The notes beneath the pieces are model-generated. The model did not search any database. It saw only the letters and a program-made list of their open reading frames with translations, and was not told the DNA's origin. 8,342 bases of DNA from JAVXTH01 sp036642795 (GTDB lineage Bacteria > Bacillota_I > Bacilli_A > Erysipelotrichales > Erysipelotrichaceae). The position numbers were made by a program, and so were the translations under genes. Location: assembly GCA_036642795.1 (NCBI GenBank), contig JAVXTH010000045.1:1-8342 (forward strand), in the 5' to 3' direction. Position 1 is the first letter of the stretch. Each line of letters starts with the position of its first letter. Of this stretch, positions 1 through 6,689 are shown in pieces.

Positions 1-25
1 TAAGCCCATCTCCCATCGCTTATTT

Positions 26-34
26 ATTATAACA
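26..34 (-). promoter_or_regulatory. Possible extended -10 promoter for the next gene leftwards
   Basis: On the minus strand, just past the terminator T run, the sequence reads TGTTATAAT: a perfect TATAAT with the TGn extension. No convincing -35 box is seen 17 bases upstream, where the terminator stem lies. It could start transcription of a gene beyond the left edge. In AT-rich DNA such matches also occur by chance, so confidence is modest. Confidence 0.4.
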
Positions 35-35
35 C

Positions 36-69
36 AAAAAAGAATAACCGTTTTCCGCTGGTTATTCTT
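36..69 (-). terminator. Intrinsic terminator after the membrane-bound cyclase gene
   Basis: Perfect 10-base-pair stem, AAGAATAACC (40-49 on the plus strand) against GGTTATTCTT (60-69), with a 10-base loop. On the minus strand it is followed at once by a T run at 40-36. The stem overlaps the TAA stop of the gene ending at 68. Stem plus T run in the right orientation is the classic Rho-independent form. The plus-strand side has only a weak T tract (74-78), so termination there would be poor. Confidence 0.85.
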
Positions 70-2908
70 AATCTTTTTGATTGCATGCTTCCTCTAAACG
101 TCGTTTCTTTAGAAAGACACCCATAATTTTAGCGGCATCTCGCAAGGCATTTATTTCATCACATGAATAACCATCGTTGCCTTTATAATCATCAAAGCCT
201 ATAAAACAAAATGGTTTTTGATTATCTTTTACTAAAATCTGTAAAGTTGATTTAACCTTTTTATCAACAATTAAATATTCAATATTGGAATCGATTACTT
301 TCACATCTGGGCAATAAAATGAATCATTTGTCTGATCAAAATAGGTATCGATATTTTCTGGGATTTTAACGCATTTAAGTCGATCAATAAATTTAATTGC
401 ATTTTCATTACACCATTCATACGTATTTCGCATATGTATTTGATCTTCAAATACTTCAAAGATATAAACATGATTCACATCATGGATTCTACCAAGCAAT
501 GCCAATACTAAATTGATACTACTATTAAAATCATGAGTTTCATACAATATCTCAAACACTCGATCCTTAATCAACATAATCGGTTGATCATTCTCATCTA
601 GTTTTTTAATATTTGCTTGGCGTTCTGCACGTATTTCAACATGATGATTTTCTTCTCCGTTATAAGCATGGAAACGATCTTTACCGTTTTCTTTTGCTTG
701 GTACAAAGCAATATCTGCTTTATTAAATAAGGATGAGAAATTCTCATTTTCCTGGCTAATCACAACACCAACACTACATGAAATCTGGTATTCTTGTTTT
801 TCGCCAACATACGTCTTTTTAAAGGCTTTACAAATTTGTTTGGCTTTTTTATATGCAATATCCTCATCTTTAATATCACGAATAAAGATAAGAAATTCAT
901 CGCCTCCAACTCTTCCTAAAATATCTTGTGAACGGAACATTTTTTTAAGCTTTGCAAGTACTTCCATTAAAACTGCATCGCCAAACATATGCCCTAGTGT
1001 ATCATTTACGCCTTTAAAGTTATCGACATCAATCATCATTAAAGCATGCATCTTGTCATTATCTTCGATTAAGATTCGATCAACAATGCTTTGGGTTGCC
1101 ACTTTATTATAAATACCGGTTAATGGATCTAATTGGGTTTCAATTTTTAATTGCATCGTTTCTCTTTTGATATCATCGACATCACTCATCGTAGCAATCA
1201 TTCGAATTGGTCTTTTTTCCTCATCGTTGATTAACACAAGATGAACTTGGCACCACACAGAATCTCCTTGACGTAGTTTAACCCTTGCCTCAAAATCACT
1301 GCTGTATTTTTCAAACAAAGTTCGATAAGCGTTAAAAACAATTTCATAATCCGCTTCATCATAAAGGTAATGAATGTTATTTAGCATAACTTCATTGAAA
1401 GTTCCATTTGCGAAAGCATCGGTATCTTTAATAATTTCATCCGCAGAGATTTTAAAGATACACTCCGCATTTTCAACATGAGTATAACGTAAGGAAGCTA
1501 AATCAAATTCAGAAATATAACTACTTGATAATTGGGTTGCGATTTTAAAGCGTGCTTCACTTAATTTTAAGTTATTCTCTTGTTGCTTAATATCTGTAAT
1601 ATCCGTTAAAATACCATGATCAATTCGATTCCCATTATTATCAATCACAATATGTGAGTTATCCATAACCCAAATAATGGATCCATCTTTCTTAACAATT
1701 CGATATTGCATCGAATAGGCTGCACCTTCAATATTCGCTGTGAAATATTCTTCTTCAAATTTATATAAATCCCTTTGATCAACGATACTGCGATAACGAC
1801 CATTAAACATACTATCGATATCCGCTTTGGTATAACCTGTCATTTCATAGAAGCCTTGAGAAGCATAGGTTACAATACCATATTCACTATGTTCCATTTC
1901 ACGCATCGTTGTAATAACACCACCCTTTATATTAGCAACAAGGGTTTCATAATTATCATTTGATGCTTTTAATCGCTTCTGTTGTTTTGCTCTTTGTAAT
2001 GTTAAATATATACTTAATAAGATAAAGATAATTAGAATTTTGACCACCAATTGAAAAGTAATCGTATTCAATCGATTAGCTTCATCTTTTAAAGCAGTAT
2101 CACTAGCAAAACTAAACGTATACCAATTATTCATGCCCATTGCCATAAAGGTTGCATAACGCTTTTCACCTTGATAAGTATAATCAAAAGTTTTCGTTTG
2201 TTTCTTTTCAATCATCTCTTGAAATTCTTTAACGCTTAACGAATTCTTAATATCTTTTTCTTTAAAGAATTCAAATAAATTATTTCCATTACATACTTTA
2301 TCTTTATGATCACTATTTAAAATAATCGTTCCATCTTCACCTACAATGAAACCATAACCAGTTCTTGAGAAAGTAGATACGGAATTACTTAGCTTCTTTA
2401 CATCATAAATACCTCTAAGGACACCACTTACTTTATCATTTTCATAACAAGGAACAACAAAAATAAGAATATTAGAATCGAGTTCTTTTGAATAAATTGG
2501 ATCACTAATACTCTTTTCTCCTTTTAATGCAAGTTTAAAATACTCATTATTTTCTAAGTGATCACTTATCCCATTATTAAAGATACTAAGACCATTTAAA
2601 TCCGATAGGGAAAGAAAATCAAAATTCTCTTTATTAATTTCAGTATTTAATACATCAATTATATGTTCTTTCGATTTTTCCGGAATAATTTCAATGTTCT
2701 TTGCGACACTTTCCATAAGGTGCATTTTTCCCTTAATCTGAATATCTAATATTTCATTATAATGAATCGCATTTTCTTCTAATTCTGTATACGTATTTTT
2801 ATTTATTAAAGAATAAGAAGTCATAACAAAATCCGCGGTTACTATAACAATCGCGGTAATGAAAACAATAATCAATATGGTTCTTTTAAACATCTTATTA
2901 TTCTGCAT
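68..2908 (-). CDS. Membrane-bound dCache-PAS-PAS-GGDEF-GAF diguanylate cyclase
   Basis: Likely makes c-di-GMP from two GTP in response to an extracytoplasmic ligand. In order the 946 residues show: TM1 at about 9-31; an extracytoplasmic segment of about 32-285 resembling a dCache_1 sensor (SDPIYS, GYGFIVGEDGTII and a W near 262); TM2 at about 286-304; PAS near 320-445 ending in TDITDIK; a second PAS near 450-585; GGDEF near 595-752; and GAF near 785-935 (YEWCNE, FIGFDD). The cyclase looks active: D627, D629, F631, K632, N635 and D644 are present, and GGDEF is at 668-672. RSQD at 659-662 lies exactly five residues before GGDEF, so the inhibitory I-site for product feedback is intact. The start at 2908 is chosen for the AGAAGG ribosome site at 2915-2920; Met6 is the alternative. 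It is paralogous to the gene at 3848-6657 in the GGDEF-GAF half. A terminator overlaps its stop. Domain calls are by eye; the cyclase role is very likely, the ligand unknown. Confidence 0.93.
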   Translation of the reverse strand: MQNNKMFKRTILIIVFITAIVIVTADFVMTSYSLINKNTYTELEENAIHYNEILDIQIKGKMHLMESVAKNIEIIPEKSKEHIIDVLNTEINKENFDFLSLSDLNGLSIFNNGISDHLENNEYFKLALKGEKSISDPIYSKELDSNILIFVVPCYENDKVSGVLRGIYDVKKLSNSVSTFSRTGYGFIVGEDGTIILNSDHKDKVCNGNNLFEFFKEKDIKNSLSVKEFQEMIEKKQTKTFDYTYQGEKRYATFMAMGMNNWYTFSFASDTALKDEANRLNTITFQLVVKILIIFILLSIYLTLQRAKQQKRLKASNDNYETLVANIKGGVITTMREMEHSEYGIVTYASQGFYEMTGYTKADIDSMFNGRYRSIVDQRDLYKFEEEYFTANIEGAAYSMQYRIVKKDGSIIWVMDNSHIVIDNNGNRIDHGILTDITDIKQQENNLKLSEARFKIATQLSSSYISEFDLASLRYTHVENAECIFKISADEIIKDTDAFANGTFNEVMLNNIHYLYDEADYEIVFNAYRTLFEKYSSDFEARVKLRQGDSVWCQVHLVLINDEEKRPIRMIATMSDVDDIKRETMQLKIETQLDPLTGIYNKVATQSIVDRILIEDNDKMHALMMIDVDNFKGVNDTLGHMFGDAVLMEVLAKLKKMFRSQDILGRVGGDEFLIFIRDIKDEDIAYKKAKQICKAFKKTYVGEKQEYQISCSVGVVISQENENFSSLFNKADIALYQAKENGKDRFHAYNGEENHHVEIRAERQANIKKLDENDQPIMLIKDRVFEILYETHDFNSSINLVLALLGRIHDVNHVYIFEVFEDQIHMRNTYEWCNENAIKFIDRLKCVKIPENIDTYFDQTNDSFYCPDVKVIDSNIEYLIVDKKVKSTLQILVKDNQKPFCFIGFDDYKGNDGYSCDEINALRDAAKIMGVFLKKRRLEEACNQKD

Positions 2909-2932
2909 GACTTTCCTTCTAATAATTTCATA

Positions 2933-2941
2933 AGTATAACA
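2933..2941 (-). promoter_or_regulatory. Possible extended -10 promoter of the membrane-bound cyclase gene
   Basis: In the 108-base space between the PNP stop and the cyclase start, the minus strand reads TATGTTATACT: an extended -10 (TRTGn) with TATACT, one mismatch from TATAAT. Transcription would begin about 18 bases before the ATG at 2908, leaving room for the ribosome site at 2915-2920. No good -35 box is visible. It suggests that this cyclase can be expressed apart from the genes upstream. No strong terminator is seen in the same space, so read-through from the PNP gene also remains possible. Confidence 0.45.
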
Positions 2942-2975
2942 TAAAGAATTTACCTCTATATATTATCATAAAGAA
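2940..2975 (-). repeat. Pair of 9-base direct repeats ahead of the membrane-bound cyclase gene
   Basis: TTCTTTATG occurs on the minus strand at 2975-2967 and again at 2948-2940, 27 bases apart. Each copy runs into a -10-like element (GATAAT after the first, TTATACT after the second). This could be two tandem starts or a duplicated regulator site, or chance in AT-rich DNA. Confidence 0.4.
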
Positions 2976-3016
2976 AATGAATTACCATAGTTATTCTGTT
3001 TTGTTTCACATTTTAC

Positions 3017-3832
3017 TTATTTTTTACTAATAATAGCGGTTATCCATTTACTAAATATTTCATTTGCTTGATTCGCTACATTTACAACTTCACGATGTTC
3101 ATGTTTTTCCTTCGCAATTCCTGTAGCCATATTGGTAATACAAGCAATTCCCAATACCTTTAATCCTAAATAGTTTCCCACAATGATTTCTGGGACACTT
3201 GACATTCCAATCGCATCACAACCAAACGATGCATACATTTTAATCTCGGCTGCACTTTCATAATATGGTCCTTGAAAGAAAGCATAAACACCATGTTGAT
3301 AAGGAATTTGATGGCGCTTGGCAACATCAATCGCATGTTGTTTAAAATCTAAATCAAAAGGTTGCGACATATCAGGAAAACGTGGACCAAATCGTTCATC
3401 GTTATCACCGATTAAAGGATTGCTACTGACACCATTAATGAAATCATCCATTATCATTAAATCCCCTGGTGCAAAGCTTTGATTAATGCCACCACATGCA
3501 TTGGTGATGATTAGTTTTTTAACGCCGAATAATTTCATCATATAAACCGGATAAGTTACTTGTTTCATACTTAAGCCTTGATAATAATGAAAACGTCCTT
3601 GCAGCATCATAACATATTGATCATTCAATCTACCAAAAACTAGATTACCCTCATGCCCCTCCACTTTACTTTGTGGAAAATGAGGAATATCTTGATAAGC
3701 AATTACGACTTTATCTTCTAAAATATCAATTAAATTACCTAAGCCACTACCTAAAATAACGCCAACTTCTGGTATTTGAACTACATATTGTTTTAAATAA
3801 TTAACACTTTCTTGTACTTCTTCATAAAACAT
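3017..3832 (-). CDS. punA: Purine nucleoside phosphorylase (trimeric PNP, inosine/guanosine type)
   Basis: Cytosolic purine salvage enzyme that splits inosine, guanosine and their deoxy forms with phosphate, giving the free base and (deoxy)ribose-1-phosphate. The 271 residues match the usual length of the low-molecular-mass trimeric family. Visible motifs: GSGLG at 28-32 and H60 (phosphate site), QGRFHYYQG from 78, TNACGG from 110, GPYYESAAE from 188 with E192 as the purine-binding glutamate, GMSSVPE from 209 (nucleoside site), ITNMATG from 232 with N234, and H246. An Asn at the N234 position is what the family uses for 6-oxopurines, so adenosine is an unlikely substrate. YYES replaces the commoner F-E-T, a mild variation. 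The start at 3832 is set by a perfect AGGAGGT ten bases upstream; the ATG at 3839 is out of frame and too close. Only 15 bases separate it from the upstream cyclase stop, so it is probably co-transcribed and perhaps translationally coupled. Family assignment is strong; the functional link to c-di-GMP is inference. Confidence 0.95.
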   Translation of the reverse strand: MFYEEVQESVNYLKQYVVQIPEVGVILGSGLGNLIDILEDKVVIAYQDIPHFPQSKVEGHEGNLVFGRLNDQYVMMLQGRFHYYQGLSMKQVTYPVYMMKLFGVKKLIITNACGGINQSFAPGDLMIMDDFINGVSSNPLIGDNDERFGPRFPDMSQPFDLDFKQHAIDVAKRHQIPYQHGVYAFFQGPYYESAAEIKMYASFGCDAIGMSSVPEIIVGNYLGLKVLGIACITNMATGIAKEKHEHREVVNVANQANEIFSKWITAIISKK

Positions 3833-3842
3833 CTTGCATTAT

Positions 3843-3849
3843 ACCTCCT
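3843..3849 (-). promoter_or_regulatory. Ribosome binding site of the PNP gene, overlapping the upstream stop codon
   Basis: AGGAGGT on the minus strand, ten bases before the ATG at 3832. It shares bases with the TAG stop (3848-3850) of the cyclase gene. A ribosome finishing the cyclase would sit on this site, which favours coupled translation. It also decides the PNP start. Confidence 0.85.
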
Positions 3850-6657
3850 AATTCTTTTTATAATTTGTTATCTCAATAATACTAATTAAATAAGCATCTT
3901 GATTCTCCCAAAGCATACTCGTTGCATTTACAAGTCCCCAAACCTGCTTTTTCACATTCCATACTTCATNNNNNNNNNNNNNNNNNNNNNNNNNNNNNNN
4001 NNNNNNNNNNNNNNNNNNNNNNNNNNNNNNNNNNNNNNNNNNNNNNNNNNNNNNNNNNNNNNNNNNNNNATACTCGTTGCATTTACAAGTCCCCAAACCT
4101 GCTTTTTCACATTCCATACTTCATTGGTTGCATTATCATTTTGATTCGATAATTGATTTAAAGGACAATTAGGACAAGGATGATCATAGTTCATAAAGGC
4201 TTTATAACACTTAACCCCTGATTTTGCACTTTCTTCGAATTCTTTTAATTTTTCATTCAAAAATAAGATTCGATAAGTTCCCTTCTCAATGATATAAACT
4301 AAACTCATTTGATTATTTAAAATCTTTAATAAGCCTTCACTTTCTTGGATTAATTGTTCTTGAATTCTTGTTTTCAATAAAAAAGTACTCAATACTCTCG
4401 ATATAAAAGTTAACGCATTAATTTGTTCTTGTGTCCAATAACGATTCTCTCGGCATTCATCAAAACCAACAAAGCCTTTTAAAACACCATGTTCCATAAT
4501 TGCACATTGAAGAACAGCTTTTATTTCACGATTCACTTTTCGCTGTTCACTATCATAATTTAATTTACTAAAATCTCGGCAATAAAAGATTCCTTCTTCA
4601 TTAAATAAATCCGCATATACATTTCCATTTGGATCTTGAATTGGTTCATACTTTAATTCTTTTATTTTAGGTTTAATACCTTCTTGACACCATTCAAAAG
4701 TATTCATATAACCAAAATTATCTTTCTTTTCAAAAATATAGGTTCGGCTAACATCATACTTTTCGCCAACTAATTTAAGGATAATTTCAACTGCAGTGTA
4801 AATATCACTTGCTTGATATAAGACCTTAAATATCGTTTCAATTAACATATGATCGTTATTTTCTAAAGAATGATCCGATTCAATTTGGCTACGAATTAAG
4901 GAAGCCAATTGATTATGATTTCCACAAGTTGTTTCATTAAAAAACTGCTCATTATATAAAACATAGCGATTCTTACCTAAGTGCTTTGCTTGATAGAGTG
5001 CATTGTCACCTTTTTGATACAATTCTTTAAAGGTTCTACCATCTTGAGGAGCAAGAGAAATTCCTACACTACATGAAATGGTAATGAATTGATCAAAACC
5101 AAATCTTAAATTACTGATTAAATCAATAATCGAATTTGCTAGCTTTTCCACTTCCGCAAAGCTTTGATAAGACTTAAGGAAAACGAGGAATTCATCTCCC
5201 CCAATCCGTCCAATAATATCTTCTTTATCTAACATATCATGCAAACTATTAGCTACTTCAACTAAAACAGCATCACCAAATAAGTGACCTAAGCCATCAT
5301 TCACTAGTTTAAAATCATCAATATCAATAATGAGTAAGGCACTATGATCTTGTAACGAATTATGTTCTAGGCTCTCTTTAATCATCGATTGAGCACTAAT
5401 TTTATTAAGGATGCCAGTTAAGGAATCTTGTTGCGACTTTCTAAGTAATAATTGTGACATTCTTTTATTATCATCGATATCAATGATGACACCAACTATT
5501 CGTATCGCTTCTTGCGCATCATTAAACTGCGTTGTTCCTCTTACTTGACACCATATATAATGATCATCTTTTAAAACCCTTACTTCACAATTAAAATAAG
5601 CTTCTCCGCGTTTCATATCATCAAATATCGCATTGACAATCTTTCGATCTTCTTTATAGACAGGATTTTGTTCATCCTCTTTAAATAAAGCCAAAGCATT
5701 ATGAACACGATATTTATAATGAAACTTCTTGACCCAGTTTAAAGAAAAGACAATTAAATCCTTTTTAATATCCCAATCAAATATAACATCATTACTTTGA
5801 TCCATAATGATTTGGTGTCGTTCTAAGTTTAACCTAAGTTCTTCTTGAACTGCTTTGTCAGCGGTAATATCAATTAATATACAATAAAAGGATTGAGTTC
5901 CATCACTTTCATCAATCAACTGACCACGATCATAAATCCATCGAGTTTCACCTTTTTTATTCTTAATACGATATTCAATGTTCTTCTTTGGTGATATTTT
6001 AAGTTGACGAATCACTTCAAGATTCGTTGCTTCAACATCTCTTTCATCTATCATTTCTTTAAAACTATTATGATATTTCGTTTTAATTTCTTCCTCTGTG
6101 TAACCAAATAACTCCTCAAAACCTTCACTAACACTTAAAATCGTCAATGTTTCATCGTAGCGACAACGAAAGATACCACCTGGAACATTATTTGTTAAGG
6201 TTGATAAATCTAGTAAGGCTTTTGCCAATCGATTGGTTTGTTTGATAACGGCATCTTTTAATAATAGTGTTTCAGAATTCATAATTGAAAAATGTACTTG
6301 GTCTATCTGTAAATGATCAAGTTTATTTTCCACAATCAAAGAGGAATACATATTTATTTCATGATCAAGAACGGTATCGTTCAGCGTTAAACAGGTATTG
6401 ATTAAGAAGATATCTTCTTTAATGGATTCAACTCCATAACTTCTATCCTTAATCATAAAATCATGTTCATAGATATCACTACGATCCATCAACATCGCTT
6501 CTACTTCATTTATATGATAATAAATCGTATTATTAAAAATGCCACTCCATAAAACATAGGGAGAGCACGCATTTAAAACAGCATCTTTATCTTTTAAAAT
6601 AAAATATGCTTGATGAAATCTTTCAACAAAATCCAATAAATCAACTTTCTGTATCAT
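3848..6657 (-). CDS. Cytosolic NTF2-like-PAS-PAS-GGDEF-GAF-PAS diguanylate cyclase, interrupted by an assembly gap
   Basis: Likely soluble c-di-GMP synthase; no membrane segment is seen. Residues 1-140 resemble an NTF2/SnoaL-like sensor (the HLQIDQVHFSIM end is typical). Then PAS at about 150-268, PAS at 280-400, GGDEF at 405-572, GAF at 605-762 (FEWCQEG, FYCRD, FVGFDEC) and a last PAS-like domain at about 775-884. Catalytic features are present: DIDDFKLVND from 445 and GGDEF at 486-490. The I-site position reads DKED (477-480), so the Arg needed for product inhibition is missing. The last PAS carries C817, C828 and C831 in a CY...CPNCPL pattern. As assembled, 100 N split the frame. The 55 bases on either side are identical, and counting them once gives an unbroken reading frame of 884 residues ending in ISIIEITNYKKN and TAG at 3848. 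The start at 6657 has AGAGGT six bases upstream. The upstream EAL gene ends 32 bases before and the PNP gene starts 15 bases after. Confidence 0.9.
3915..3969. repeat. Left copy of the 55-base repeat beside the gap
   Basis: Identical base for base to 4070-4124. It stops exactly at the first N. It encodes the same stretch of the cyclase C-terminus (from about residue 844 to 863). Best read as a contig-end overlap and not a biological repeat. Confidence 0.95.
3970..4069. other. Assembly gap of exactly 100 N
   Basis: A run of 100 N, the conventional filler for a gap of unknown size. It lies inside the cyclase gene at 3848-6657 and is flanked by identical 55-base sequences. This looks like two contigs whose ends overlap by one assembly word rather than missing DNA. 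Confidence 0.97.
4070..4124. repeat. Right copy of the 55-base repeat beside the gap
   Basis: Starts at the first base after the N run and matches 3915-3969 over all 55 bases. Using one copy only joins 4070-6657 to 3848-3914 as 2655 bases, an exact multiple of three with a single stop at the end. Confidence 0.95.
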
Positions 6658-6669
6658 ATACTTACCTCT

Positions 6670-6689
6670 TTAAAACTATTTAGTTTTAA
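6670..6689. promoter_or_regulatory. 20-base palindrome between the EAL and cyclase genes
   Basis: Perfect 9-base arms (TTAAAACTA and TAGTTTTAA) with a two-base centre. It fills the space between the EAL gene stop (6690-6692) and the AGAGGT ribosome site (6664-6669) of the next gene. As RNA it would be a weak, almost all A-U hairpin with no T run, so it is not a normal terminator. An operator, an RNA-processing site or a translation-tuning hairpin are possible. No known motif is recognised. Confidence 0.5.

Noticed and set aside
840..1112. Open frame of 90 codons on the plus strand
   Set aside because: It lies opposite the GGDEF domain of the membrane cyclase, has a low-complexity Ser/Ile-rich translation and resembles no known family. 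It is an antisense shadow.
1775..1963. Open frame of 62 codons on the plus strand
   Set aside because: Antisense to the first PAS domain of the membrane cyclase, with no recognisable domain. Chance frame.
2928..2942. Four-codon upstream frame (M-L-Y-L-stop) preceded by AGAGG in the PNP-cyclase space
   Set aside because: Far too short to claim as a leader peptide, and its ATG overlaps the putative -10 element, so it may not be transcribed.
2979..2996. Imperfect hairpin GAATAACTATGGTAATTC after the PNP gene as a terminator
   Set aside because: The stem has a mismatch, a wobble pair and a two-base loop, and is followed only by a mixed T-rich stretch. Too weak to call.
2909..3016. c-di-GMP riboswitch ahead of the membrane cyclase
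   Set aside because: The 108-base space is AT-rich and shows no structured GC-containing stems or recognisable GEMM-like core.
3915..4124. 55-base direct repeat as a biological duplication or element target site
   Set aside because: Both copies end exactly at the N run and a single copy restores the frame, so a contig-end overlap is the simpler reading.
3899..4152. Short frames crossing the N run on the plus strand
   Set aside because: They exist only because N has no stops and the 55-base flanks are duplicated. They are antisense to the real cyclase gene.
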